DNA of 64,000 bases from Chenopodium formosanum. Its lineage: Eukaryota > Streptophyta > Magnoliopsida > Caryophyllales > Amaranthaceae. A program made the position numbers and the translations under genes. The stretch spans positions 40,966,003 to 41,030,002 of the forward strand of contig CM044859.1 in NCBI GenBank assembly GCA_024500155.1, written 5' to 3'. Below, piece after piece: positions 45,497-56,556 of the stretch (position 1 is its first letter; each line of letters begins with the position of its first letter). The notes below the pieces were generated by a model, which saw only the letters and a program-made list of their open reading frames with translations, had not been told where the DNA came from and did not search any database.

Positions 45497-46708
45497 ATGA
45501 CTGGTATGAGTGATTTGCGAGGGTTGGTAACCCGGCTTGATGGTGTTTGTGCTGAGATGGAAGATATGCGACAGCAGGAGAAGGCTAATGTAGAAGAATT
45601 AGCCAGCACATAGGCTGCTTATACAGTAAAGTTACAAGTAGCGATAACTTTATTATTGCAGTTGCATCGGCATCGTGAGCAATGCGTCGCGGAGTTACTT
45701 TGGCTATTAAGGAAAAATAGAAGAAGGGCTTAGATAGCCGATGGCAGTATTAGGCCGATTGTTGGAAATCTACAACCTGCAGAATCAATTGATGAAGATG
45801 ACAGGGGAAGTGTTGTAGGTAGGACTATTGGTGTTGCTCAAGACTTTGAAGAACGTAGGGATGACGGTGGTGGTGGAGGAAATCTTGTGGAACACAATAC
45901 TGTAGGTGGAAATGATGATATGGAGGAATTGGATGAAGATGGCGGTGATGGCGGTGATGTAGAAGAGGAAAATGGTGATGCTAATGAGGAGATAAAGGAG
46001 GGCGATGCTGATGATGAGGTTGGTGAAGATGCTGTTGATGAGGGTGTAGAAGATGCTTCAGAGGAACAAGGTGATAATAAAGTTGATGAAAAGAATGGGA
46101 GTTAGGATTTTAAAAAAAAGAGAGAACAATGCAAAATCCTCTTGGAGACAACCAAAAAGTAATGCTGAGAGTGTCGATGAAGAAAAGAATGGGAGATGGG
46201 ACTTTTTGAAAAAAGAGAACAATGCAAAATCCATTTGGAGACAACCAAAGAGTAATGCTGAGAGTGTCGGTGAAGACGGTCTAAGTAACTAGGATTGTAA
46301 AAAAGGAGAAGGAAAGTCACAATCTTCATGGGGATTTGATTAAGAAGTTTCTAAAAAAAGAGAACAATGCATAATCCTCTCGAAGACAACCAAAGAGTAA
46401 TGTTGAGAATGTCGGTGAAAACGGTCTGAGTAACTAGGATTGTAAATAAGGAGAAGGAAAGTTTCAATTTTCATGGGAATTTAATTAAGGTGTGAGTAAC
46501 TGGGATTGTAAAAAAGGAGAGTGAAACTCCCAAACATCACGAGTTCATGTTAAGAAGGAGGATTTTGGTTAAATTTAAATCGACTTGAGATCTGGAGAGG
46601 AAGGTAGTAGATCGTTTTGAGGAGGATAAAGTTCCAGATGCCGATGGAGATGATCGTGGTGGGTATTTGACTTTTGGAAGCGACGATGGGAATGGGATTA
46701 CGAGCTAA
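45497..46708 (+). pseudogene. Unrecognised gene: coiled-coil, acidic protein with Lys/Trp-rich repeats, several stops
   Basis: From ATG 45497 one frame holds for 203 codons with only two TAG stops (45611-45613, 45731-45733) and then TAG at 46103-46105. Residues 1-38 look like a coiled coil (LRGLVTRLDGVCAEMEDM). From about residue 120 it is strongly acidic (DGGDGGDVEEENGDANEEI). Past 46105, in shifting frames, the unit KKENNAKSSWRQPKSNAESV is repeated about three times, followed by a less regular SNWDCKKGE segment and a tail ..YLTFGSDDGNGITS ending at TAA 46708. Comparing repeat copies, several TAGs sit where a sister copy has TGG (Trp). I know no family for it. It was probably captured by the Helitron. 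Confidence 0.5.
46110..46545. repeat. Degenerate tandem repeat inside the acidic pseudogene
   Basis: 'aaagagaacaatgcaaaatcc...agacaacca aagagtaatgctgagagtgtcg' recurs three times (near 46115, 46210 and 46355); a 'gtctaagtaactaggattgtaaaaaaggagaagg' block recurs three times (46278, 46425, 46494). Confidence 0.75.
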
Positions 46709-49700
46709 AAAGATAACTGCAATTTAAAGGCTTTCACAAAATCAGATGCTTTTCGGAACACTGTTTGCAGTTACAATGAAATTTGTTAGTTAATCTATGA
46801 TTTTTTGTTTAGTGAATTAGATTAGGAAACTGTTTAGTTTTAAGAATATTATAAGTAGGTGATAATAAATATGTTTTTGTTCCTTGATATGAATGGCAAT
46901 GTGTTGGTGATTTGTTTGCCTTTATAATAGGTAGCTGTAGTTATTTCTAAGCGAACTGAATGAATTATGTTTTTGTGAATAAAATGATCAAAGTTTGATT
47001 AGTATATGGACTTATTTTTCATAATAAATAGATTCTGATTTATGAATGTGTTTATGTTATATTGTTTGGATTATAGTTGTTCAGATATAAAATTCATAAT
47101 TATTTGTTTTTCCTTACATGATTTATGTGTGTAGGACTACTTCAAAATATATACAATTAGATATATGAATTCCAAAACAGATAAAGTGATTGTTGTTAGG
47201 TGTAAATTATGATTTGGAAGAATAGGGTATGCTTTGTATACTTTATTTTTAATATAAATGTCCAAATTTATAGGTATAGATAGACTGACAAAATTGTTGT
47301 TTTATTTTGTTTGAGAAAGATCTTGAATAGAGAAATGCAAGAAATTTAATTACTCTGTAAGTTGCATATATGAATATTTTGGATTAAGGGAACTAAATCT
47401 AATGAGGTGGAATTGTCAGGTTCTGAAAACAATTTCTGCAAGTTTGGATTGAGATCTAATTATATTTTATGTAACTTCATAAGTAAATAGGAAGCATTAT
47501 AGAACACTTGTGGTTGAATTAATGAGCATGCTACATTTATATTTATCTACATTACGATATGCAGAGAATAGATAATTAAATATACATAGTAGAACATTAC
47601 GTACTGTTTTTTTAAAGTACAGAAATTACAATTCATACACTTGCTGAATTCATGTAATTGAGAAATCAAGTAAAAGAGGCATTGTTTTAAATCCTAATTA
47701 CAAATACATGTAGGTTAGGAATAAAACTTTACCTAAATAAACTGATGTTATTTGGTTAGTCATTGCAATCTCGATCAATGCTTTATGAGCAGAACCAATT
47801 CTGCCATTTTTTTTTCGAAAAAAAGTCGATTACAGACTATGAAGTATCGACAACTCCTCAATGAAAAGAAGTATCAACTTCTTAGTGGAACTTAGAACTT
47901 TTAGAAGAAAAAAAGAAAAACTATGCATGCCTTATAAACATTTTGAGTAATCATTGAGTTGGGAGTTTTTGTGCTGACTAAAATTGAAAAAGACAGTGAG
48001 AAATAGAATTTAAGTAGCAAAGCTAATTCTTTAAGTTAATAACAATGATAGTAGTTTTGATGGTTGGAGTTCTAGTTAATAAAATTAAAATACAAGACTT
48101 TGTGGCTGCAACTCTTGTAAAATTAATGAAGATGAAATATCAAGTTATTGAAAATTTAAAATGGAGGCAGATCACATGCATGAAGCTGCATGTAGTTGAA
48201 ATTAAGTGTTGTTGAGAACAGACTGAGTAAGCGAGTAGTGCTATCAATAAGTTCTTTTTAGTAATGTACCTATGCTTATTATGTCTTTAACTTCCTTCTC
48301 TACTCACAACATCTGATTTCAAGTTAACAAGATTATCAAAGAAGAGTTGTACTTCCTTTCAGTTACAAATCCATAGTTACAACTAGCTAATGTAGTTACT
48401 TACATTGACTGCAACAATTGTAGCAAACGTTGTAGTGTTGCTGCTGTTGTATCATTTTTTTGTCCTAATTGTTCAGACAAAAAATGCATTTGTGCTGATA
48501 GGTAACATTCTGATATCTTTTGCTACAGACATAAAATTTTAAGCATGTCTAATATAAACTAACAAAGCTATTGCAGAGTGAATTTTACTTTGATACAGAT
48601 GACAGCACTGGATAACTTTTCAGGATCAATAAGATGACTTTGAACATTACTCCATCTCAAGCATTAAACAATGCAGAAGTGCTAAGATAACCGAACAAAT
48701 GTAAATTTTGTGAATCACTGCCAGACCTATCAATCCAAGGCCTCAAATCAGAACACTTGGTTTACTGTAAGTATCTCCTATCACTTAGAATATGTCATTG
48801 TTTGTTACCCTTTTGCTTGCTATCTAATATCTGTAGGTTGATTTCTAGATATTGAAATAGCACCCTCAATTGTTGGTTTCAGTTACATGTATTCATTTTA
48901 CCTATTCTTACTACTATGCAGTTTAAATATGTCCGTGTTTCCGTGTATGTTTACATAGGCCACGAATTTTTTTTTTTGGCTTAAAAGTTTTGTAATTGTG
49001 TTTTTTCTTCTTACTGATTTATGTAAAATGAAAGATGTACTTCTTTGTGATTTGACTTCCATGGCCACTTATCTAAAATATATTCTCTTATCATGTTAGT
49101 TTATACTTACAGAGATATAGTAATTTAAATGCTTGTCTATGCATGTATAGTTTTTAAAATTATTTGTTTCTGGCTGAGCTAAGGTTAAAAACTAACAACA
49201 TACACCAAAACATGATATTCTTGCAAAAGGCACATTACAATAACTTACTGAGTTCAAAACTTAGCATTCTAAGTAAGATAGTAATCTAGATATACTTACA
49301 TTGTTTAATAGTGCACATTTCAGAAAATAAACTTTGGCTTTTACTTAATTCATAATAAGTCCATCAAAGATTTAAACCATAGCTTGCACCCTATCATTAC
49401 AAACCATAGTTATTAAATTAACATAAAAACTTTATCTTTAAGGTTATAACCATCAATTATAACTATCAATTTCAATAACAAAAACATGGTAATGTAGTAG
49501 TTCAAAATGAATATCTTCAAGTCTATGGCTATCTTGTAGGTTTAATACATTCATAATTATAGCTATTGCCAATACAATAAAGTCCATACAAACACTGCCA
49601 ATATACTACAAAACATGAAACAAACTAATAATCAATACTTATAGATAAATATATTACAATCATTAAACTTAAAGATACACAAATTGCTTACTTCAGAAAA

Positions 49701-49884
49701 TAACTTAAGTAACATTCATGCATAACTTCCTACAATGTGCAAATTCCATAGACAAAATCCTGCACTAATTAAGCTTCATATATACCTAAAGCTTACACCA
49801 ACTCCATAGCTAGCAAATACTATCGAATTTTCTAAGAGAGCGACGATAAGCATCTTAATCAATCAAAGACTCGGAATCATAATT
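46709..49884. other. Helitron interior: about 3.2 kb without recognised gene
   Basis: Low-GC sequence with short frames only. Nothing repeated strongly and no terminal repeats that I can see. It may be intron or untranslated DNA of the captured genes on either side. Confidence 0.4.
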
Positions 49885-50487
49885 TTAATCATCACTACTA
49901 AAGTAATTTCCACTATCAAAACTAGAAGACTGATGCCCTCCATCATCATGTTCATCATCATCATTGATTTCCTCCTCAAAACCATATCCATCAGTTTCAC
50001 CCCCCTCCTCATCATCATTTTTGTCCTATTAAACCTCTTTATCTTCTTCTTCTTCCATTTCCTGCTCCTCTTCTTCTTCTTCCTTTTCCTGCTCTTCTTC
50101 TTCTACTTGCATGGGCACAACAAAAAGTTCCTCTACTTCATTCACTGAAACAGGTTGTTGCTCCACTTCTTCTTGGACAAATTCTTTAACCACTTCCTCA
50201 TCATCGCTCATCTCTATGTCCAATTTTCCGACCTTAACAATACCAGCCAAAGCACCATTTCCATTACCTAACCCAACTTGCATTTTAGATGATTCACCAA
50301 TGATAAAGCCTGACTTCATTGCCGATACTAAATCATCATCAATTTCACAATCCGCTAGCTGCTTGTTTATATCAACAAACTCTTTAAGCAACTTATCAAC
50401 CTTGCATATCAAATCAACTTGAAATTTCAGGATTGCGCAGAGTTGATCTTTAACCTTTACTTTCTTCTGTTCAAAAAGTAACAACAT
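49885..50487 (-). pseudogene. Unrecognised gene: coiled-coil, Glu/Asp-rich protein fragment, two consecutive stops
   Basis: Minus strand. A 152-codon frame from ATG 50487 ends in TAA TAG (50031-50026), but the same frame then continues acidic to a TAA at 49887-49885 (..GGETDGYGFEEEINDDDE.. to ..DSGNYFSSDD), so the double stop looks secondary. N-terminal part: VKVKDQLCAILKFQVDLICK and LLKEFVDINKQLADCEIDDD, probably helical. Middle: GFIIGESSKMQVGLGNGNG. End: long Glu runs. A TTTTTGAACAG just before KKVKVKD may be a 3' splice site, so 50487 may not be the true start. It resembles in layout, not clearly in sequence, the frame at 45497. No family recognised. Confidence 0.5.
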
Positions 50488-50746
50488 GCATGTGAAAATG
50501 AATCTTTCCCATCAGTTATTGAAAAAAAAGCCTTTTTCCTTTACAAGATAAAAAAATATACAAACAAATGATTTGTAGACATAAAAACAAATGAAGAATA
50601 CTTAGGCTATATAACCGTCAATTACAACTCTTTCACATACATGTCTATTCATGTTTTTTTCCAACCCCCTTTTGCAGAAAACAAATATTTGCAATTGTTC
50701 ACATAGCTCACATATACAAAGAAAACAAATATATTCTAATGTCTAA
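50488..50746. other. Short non-coding interval before the MULE
   Basis: Contains A/T-rich sequence only; possibly intron of the minus-strand acidic gene. Confidence 0.4.
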
Positions 50747-50755
50747 TAATTAAAA
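50747..50755. repeat. 9-base TSD TAATTAAAA (left)
   Basis: Matches 51817-51825 exactly. Confidence 0.85.
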
Positions 50756-51816
50756 CGGAAATTTCACCAAATGCCACTGAGCAATTTAAAAATTCACCAA
50801 ATGCCATTGGACTTTTCAAAATTCACCAAATGCCACCTAGTTTTTAAAAAACTCACCCAGTGCCATTAATGACCAACGGCCGTTAACTCCATTAGTAATT
50901 AAGGGTTAATCATGACACGTGTCATGACATAATTAGACCATTTATCTTAATTCATAAAAATTAAAAAAAATAAACAAAAAAAATAAAAAATCCCAAAAAT
51001 TTTCCCAGCCACCCCGACCACTGCCAAACACTAACCCTTCCCCTCATCTCGTCGGAAAACAGCCGGTCACCACCGGAACCACCAATAATCGGCCAGGCGA
51101 CCATGTATGTAGCTCCCCACTTGACCCACCGCCGACCCCCAAAACCACCCACGCTGCTCGTCCCGACCCCAAAAACCACCTACACATCCGCCCTGACCCC
51201 AAAAACCACCCGTAAAAGCCCCTCCTCCCTTTCCTCACCCTCAAAATCGGTCGTTTTGACGGTGGGAGAAGGGAGGAGGGGCTTTTTACTGGTGGTTATT
51301 AGGCTCGGGGCGGTTGTGTGGGTGGTTTTTGGGGTGGGTGATGCTCGTGTTTGCGGTTTTATGGGGTCGGGGCAGTTTGTGAGGGAGGTTTTGGGGGTCG
51401 GCGGTGGGTCAGGTGGGGAGCTACATGGTCGGCCGGCCGATTGTTGGTGGTTTCGGTGGTGACCGGCCGTTTTCCGGCGAGATGAGGGGAGGGGTTAGGG
51501 TTTGGCGGTGGTCGGGGTGGCTGGGAAAATTATGAGGTTTTTTTTTTATTATTTTTTGTTTTTTTTTATTATTTTTTGTTTTTTTTTTTTAACTTTTTTG
51601 TTTTTTTTAAATTTTTATGAATTAAGATAAATGGTCCAATTATGTGATGACACGTGTCATGATTAACCCCTAATTACTAATAGAGTTAACGACCATTGGT
51701 CATTAATGGCACTGGGTGAATTTTTTAAAAACTGGGTGACATTTGGTGAATTTTGAAAAGTCCAATGGCATTTGGTGAATTTTTAAATTGCTCAGTGGCA
51801 TTTGGTGAAATAGCCG
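50756..51816. mobile_element. Foldback Mutator-like (MULE) element, 1061 bases
   Basis: The element is nearly one long inverted repeat, with arms of about 500 bases meeting near 51265. Tips are CGGAAATTTCACCAAATGCC and, at the other end read inward, CGGCTATTTCACCAAATGCC. Each arm starts with three spaced TTCACCAAATGCCA words, then the palindrome GACACGTGTC, then T/A-rich DNA, then a GC-rich inner segment. The identical 9-base TAATTAAAA on both sides is the Mutator-type TSD. There is no transposase; the frames inside (50961-51462) exist in mirror pairs because of the inverted repeat. Confidence 0.9.
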
Positions 51817-51825
51817 TAATTAAAA
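51817..51825. repeat. 9-base TSD TAATTAAAA (right)
   Basis: Matches 50747-50755 exactly. Confidence 0.85.
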
Positions 51826-52118
51826 GCTTCATTCAAGCTTCTTACATATACTATATGAGAATATTATTAAAATAGATAAAAGGGTTAGTATGTTACTATA
51901 ATTTTCTGTAACAATTGATTAAAAATTAAATTTCGATTATTCAATTACTTGTATGAACATAATATTAATATACAAATATAACAAAAAAGAATTGCTTGAA
52001 AAAATGTAAGAAATTATAAAACATAATTGTTAGTAACAAAAGTTAATATTAAATCACAATTCATACTCAATCAAGATGCAAAATAGATAATTATAATTGG
52101 CTAATAACAATTTTAATA
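51826..52118. other. Short non-coding interval between MULE and MITE
   Basis: AT-rich; nothing recognised. Confidence 0.5.
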
Positions 52119-52208
52119 CTACCTAAGTTACATATTATTTGCAACGATTTGATATAAAGTAGTGAGAAAAAATGTCTAATCGTTGCAAATAATATGTAAC
52201 GGAGGTAG
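52119..52208. mobile_element. Stowaway-like MITE, 90 bases
   Basis: CTACCTAAGTTACATATTAT at one end and its inverse ATAATATGTAACGGAGGTAG at the other; arms of about 30 bases with GCAACGATT continuing the match. TA on both sides (52117-52118, 52209-52210) and the CTACCTCCGT-type tip fit Tc1/mariner-derived Stowaway elements. Confidence 0.85.
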
Positions 52209-52340
52209 TATTTATATTCTACGATTTGATTTGGTTGACAAACCAACTGAGATTTACAACTTAATTCATCTAGCCCTTTCCTACTCCCTAGCCCGTTTTT
52301 TATACTTCTACAAAACCTCATCCAATTCATTCTTTTCCTT

Positions 52341-52640
52341 TTATTTATCCTCTTTCAGTTGTTGAAGTTGAATAGCACCTTCAGCCGCCGTTTTCTCTAC
52401 TCGATCTAAAAACCTCACAAATTCAGGAACCACATGAGGAGCTTGAGCAAAAGCTTTTTCCACACCTTCAGACGCATTTCTCAAAAGTGCATCAACTTCA
52501 GCTGTTTTTTTCGTAAACCTCCATCTTCAGTGACTGCGCTCAGGCTTGAATGACCTCCATGATACGGCTATGCACAACACAAAAATCCTCATACTTAGCA
52601 ATAGAAGCATCAAGCTCCTTTGACTCTCGCATCCTTATAC
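52341..52640 (-). pseudogene. Unrecognised coiled-coil gene fragment
   Basis: Minus strand, two frames: first MRESKELDASIAKYEDF..HSRIMEVIQ, then after a stop and a frame change TAEVDALLRNASEGVEKAF.. and FVRFLDRVEKTAAEGAIQLQ ending LKEDK, stop 52343-52341. Ala/Glu/Leu-rich, likely helical. It is on the same strand as, and upstream of, the acidic fragment at 49885-50487, so both may be exons of one captured gene into which the MULE and MITE inserted. Confidence 0.4.
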
Positions 52641-52789
52641 AATTTTTTGGACAAAAAAATAATAAAAAAATGCTTGAGAATAATTTCTACGTAAAGATAT
52701 CTTTGCAAACAATAATCACCTTCAAATATCAGAATGCACAAAGTATAACTTCTATAAGTAGCCTACACAATACAGATGTCCACAATTCC

Positions 52790-53545
52790 AAGGTGTTTTA
52801 ATTACACATATTCCCAAGGTTAAGTTAATTTAAAACATTTTTTCAAGAAAAAGTCTTGATTCCAAGAGAAACTGAAATTAATTCTACACATGCTTAATTA
52901 AAGTCTTATATCAACTCTATTCATGTTTGATAATACAGAATAACAACTTAGCGAATTACTTCGTATAATTTTAATATCGATTAAACAAACAAGTGTTCCT
53001 AAAACTAAGTGGATATAAAGAAAAACAAGTTTCATAAGAATTTTTGTTAATTTAAAGGACTTGTTATGTTAATTGAGTGACAATCATTTAATATAATGTT
53101 TAAATTAAAGTCCGGCTTATTGAAAATGAAAAATTAGCCAAATCAAATGATACTCACTCTTGTTTGATTGTGCATAGTAACAACTTACCAGTTTTATTTT
53201 AAATATTAAAACTAATATATATGAATTAAGAATCATAAAAACTCTTATTGAACTAATTTAATAATACTTTTATAATATTATATTTAGAAAAATTAGATTA
53301 ATTCACCTCAACTATACATACATTATAAATATTATATACCAACAAAAAATTATAATTATAATATAAATTAGAATCCTTAATTTTTCCTATTTCTTTAGCG
53401 GTATTAGAGAAATAATTATTACACAATACTAAGTTAAAAATTAGTAACCTTTATTTTCCAAAAAATACATTACTAAATTTACATTAACACTAAGAATTAC
53501 GATCAACAATATCAACACCCAATATTTACCATTTTGAACTCATTT
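52790..53545 (+). repeat. Internal copy of the Helitron 3' subterminal region
   Basis: Aligns in the same order with about 55637-56525: 'aaggtgttttaattacacatattcccaaggttaagttaatt' at the start and 'cgatcaacaatatcaacacccaatatttaccattttgaact' at the end (both in pieces with substitutions). The match stops just before the terminal hairpin. Confidence 0.75.
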
Positions 53546-53818
53546 TTGCGTTGATGAATTTGTATTAAAAATTGTTAATAAGGAATTCATCAACTTTAAA
53601 TCAGTATTAAAAACCCGTATATAACCTGAAATGATAATGATTGAAACCAAATTTTTATACAAATTTCTTTCTTTGTATTTCATACTGTGAATTTAATTAA
53701 GTTTATATTTTTCGACATAATATATTCGAATGCAAATGGTGGGATAGGGGCGGAAATTTACGAAAAGTTAATTTCTAATTTTAGTATTTGTTGGATGTAC
53801 ATACATTTATTAAATATA

Positions 53819-53867
<49 letters not shown>

Positions 53868-54307
53868 TTTAGAAAAAAATTAAAATTTGTAATTTGGAAG
53901 TCATAAAGTCTATATTCTTTCAACATTTCGTCATTATTGTTATTTAGTGTACTCTTAATTACTATCAAAATATGGGATTGTTTGATTGACTAAATCCCCC
54001 TATTTTTCTTAAATTCTATGAATTTAGACCATACTTACAATTTTCTTCTCATAATTCCGTGATTCATGCTCTAAAACCCTTTGATTTTCCTTTGATTTTG
54101 TTATTTAGGTGTATTTTCAATGCCCTACTTATACTTTGAAATAATGTATCAGCATAAAACAAACTGATATGTACTCTTAATTAGTTAATTGTGGTACATC
54201 TTTTGCATGGTTCATAAATTGTACCCTAATCTTCTGCTCTGTCTTTCATCTTCTTTTTCTACTTTGCTTTTTCTTTTTTAATAAAAAAAATTCATTTCTG
54301 TATAATA
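53546..54307. other. Non-coding interval with (AT)n and a leader-like stretch
   Basis: 53729-53760 repeats the phrase 'attcgaatgcaaatggtgggataggggcgg' seen near 40545. An (AT)n run lies at 53819-53864. The last 100 bases are pyrimidine-rich ahead of the frame at 54308. Confidence 0.5.
53819..53864. repeat. (AT)n microsatellite
   Basis: About 22 uninterrupted AT units. Confidence 0.97.
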
Positions 54308-54755
54308 ATGGCTAGCACTGGTAGCTCCGCCACTCCTGAAAGCGTATTTGTAGCACCAATTTGGAGATTTGATGAGTCGAAATCACAAGAAGATAATGTT
54401 GCAAGTTTCCGAGTGTATGCCACTGTTATGTCGAACAAGATGAACAATCACTTAGAATTTCTGGAACAAGGAATTTTATGGGTGAAGAAAAATAAAAAAG
54501 AAAAGGAAGAAACTACTAAGAAAAAAAAAACGAAAGATTGTAAGGGATGGCTGTGGTGAATGGCAAGTTATGATTGTTGAATCTGACAGTGATGAAGTTC
54601 AGAGCAAACCCAATGACGGAAGTAAAGCTGAAAAGAAAAGGGAGGATACTAAACAAGAAATTGGAGATCAGAAAGATGGTATAGAGGAAAAGGATGAGCC
54701 AAGAGAAAAAAGGGAAAATATTAAAGAAAAATCTGTTAGAGGTGCTTTAGAATAG
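54308..54755 (+). pseudogene. Unrecognised gene: small Lys/Glu-rich protein, frameshifted
   Basis: ATG 54308 begins MASTGSSATPESVFVAPIWR; 83 codons with FDESKSQEDNVASFRVYAT and ..NNHLEFLEQGILWVKKNKK. A frame change in the A-run near 54522-54531 then leads into IVRDGCGEWQVMIVESDSDE and a Lys/Glu-rich tail ending at 54755. Both parts read well, so one indel in the homopolymer is the simplest reading. It might be an N-terminal exon of a captured gene. No family recognised. Confidence 0.45.
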
Positions 54756-55199
54756 TAGCTTAGGTTTATTTATTTATTTTTTTTTTTTTAAGTAAGGGAA
54801 AAAGTATTGTGTAATTATCTAAAGAATCCTGAGCTTGTTCTTTCATTGAATTAAAGCTGCTTCTGAGGTCAGAATTTTTCGTTGGGTTGCTCGGAGTGAG
54901 GGTAGAAGATATTTGAACGGTGGGATAATCAATTGTAACACTTATGCAATTGTAATTTATCGGATTGTTATATAGTTAGTAACTTATTTCACTTACTATT
55001 AACAAAATTATTCACAAGATAATCACCATACTTATTTTTTCGATTAATAACAAACTAATCATACTTATTTTTTAATTATTAACAAACTAATCACCAAACT
55101 TAATCTTATGGCTTAACACTGTCATTTTAAATTCAAAGCTTAAACTTTTATTTTTTGAATTATCCACTATGAACGACCATGAACTATTTATGAACTTCA
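54756..55199. other. Non-coding interval
   Basis: AT-rich with a T-run at 54780-54790 and a duplicated 'catacttattttt..attaacaaactaatca' phrase at about 55028-55090. Nothing else seen. Confidence 0.45.
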
Positions 55200-55433
55200 T
55201 TATGGCACAGATTGTAGACCATCCACCGCCTTAGCAGCATCAACAGCAGCCTGGATTTCTTCCATTCTTCTGCCTGTCTGCAAGATATCCTCATCCACTC
55301 GCAGCATCTACCTCTGCAATATAGCCATTTCTTCCTCCAACTCACTATTTTGAGACTGTAAATTCTTTAAACGACGACGTAACAAAGGTATCTGCATCCA
55401 ATTGGCATAACTAGCAGATGAACAGTTGTAGGC
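55200..55433 (-). pseudogene. Coiled-coil gene fragment with one stop
   Basis: Minus strand, about 78 codons with one in-frame TAG: ANWMQIPLLRRRLKNLQ, SQNSELEEEMAILQR, stop, MLRVDEDILQTGRRMEEIQ, AAVDAAKAVDG, stop at 55202-55200. The heptad pattern of leucines suggests a coiled coil. It stands in the copy of the duplicated segment that ends with the Helitron terminus. Confidence 0.4.
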
Positions 55434-55636
55434 ACTATAGATGAGGAAGATGACCTGTTATTATTATTTTCCGTTCTAAGATTGAACCAACCTTTTGGTA
55501 GATTAATACACAAAAGAAACAAAGAAAAAAAAACCAGGAATTCAAAAAATGAGGACGATTAAATTAAAATAACATAGACTTTTATAGAGTTAATTACTAA
55601 TAATAGTTAACATTTTTTGTTATTTTAGTAATTCAC
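55434..55636. other. Short non-coding interval
   Basis: Nothing recognised. Confidence 0.5.
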
Positions 55637-56526
55637 AGTTCAAAGGTGTTTTAATTACATGTATTCCCAAGGTTAAGTTAATTATAAACATTTTTTCAAA
55701 AAGAAGGCTTAATTCAAAAAGAAAGACGACTCAAAAAAAATATAGCAATTAATAATGGAGGAAAAAAGACCAATTAAGAAAGATCGTTTAAGGAAAATAG
55801 GGCAATTAGCTTAATTACGAAAATAAAGAAGATATCAATAGCAATGAAGGAAGAAAAGATATGAAATTTTGTTACGACATCAACATAGGATAAAAGGATA
55901 AGAGGGAAGCTAACATGAATGGATTTCTTATAATTATTAACATCACTTTGTTTACTCCATTTTAAACGAATGATTAAACATTAAACATTATTATTATACT
56001 ACATATTATTATTATTATTATTCTTTTTACTATTACCACTACTAATTCATTGTAGTAACATTACAAAAGTACTACTCAAGAATAAGAACATTCTAAAAAT
56101 AGAAAGAATATCTAATTAGTATATTGAACTATTAACCATCTAAATTAGCAAAATCAACCAACTCCTAAATTTGGTACCATAGTAAATTTTTATAATCGAA
56201 TTAATAGTATTCATATAAACATTTTAGTAACTTATTTTAAATCTTTTTCATTTAATTTAAAATGATCATATAAGATATTCTTGTTATATTATTACACGAC
56301 TTTTAATATAAGTAGTGCATTGTATTAAACAAATATGAAAATTGGATTATTAGATTATAAAATCAAGGATACGGGTCTTCTAATTCTTAATTTACACAAT
56401 ACTAAATAGAATACTAAATTATAAATTATAACCCTTTATTTTCTACATACGCAATACTAAATTTACATTAAAACTAAATAAAACGATCAACAATATAGAC
56501 ACCCGATATTTACCATTTTGAACTAT
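55637..56526 (+). repeat. Helitron 3' subterminal region (second copy)
   Basis: Partner of 52790-53545, diverged by many substitutions and indels. It leads directly into the terminal hairpin. Confidence 0.7.
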
Positions 56527-56556
56527 CGTGTGCAACGCGCGCGATGGGGCAACTAG
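56527..56556 (+). other. Helitron 3' terminal hairpin and CTAG
   Basis: A seven-base stem with two G-T pairs (CGTGTGC with GCGCGCG), loop AAC, spacer ATGGGGCAA, then CTAG, with T as the next base. This fits the replication terminator of plant Helitrons. Confidence 0.75.

Larger units (their letters stand above)
39929..56556 (+). mobile_element. Probable Helitron, 16.6 kb, without helicase gene
   Basis: The right end is strong: stem CGTGTGC / loop AAC / GCGCGCG (56527-56543), then nine bases and CTAG, followed by T. This is the plant Helitron 3' signature. The left end is the best candidate TC start (TCTCTAACCTTTAAAAGTGAG) preceded by A. On both sides lies A-rich sequence that reads as the two halves of element B's LTR, which independently supports the limits. 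No Rep or helicase motif is visible. The inside carries degraded gene pieces, tandem repeats, a MULE and a MITE. The left limit is the weaker one. Confidence 0.62.

Noticed and set aside
46102..46329. 75-codon minus-strand frame with duplicated segments
   Set aside because: Antisense of the repeated part of the acidic pseudogene.
49933..50148. Phe/Leu-rich plus-strand frame that looks like a membrane protein
   Set aside because: Antisense of the Glu-rich codon run of the minus-strand acidic fragment.
51103..51462. 119-codon frame in the MULE
   Set aside because: Mirror-image frames arise on both strands of the long inverted repeat.
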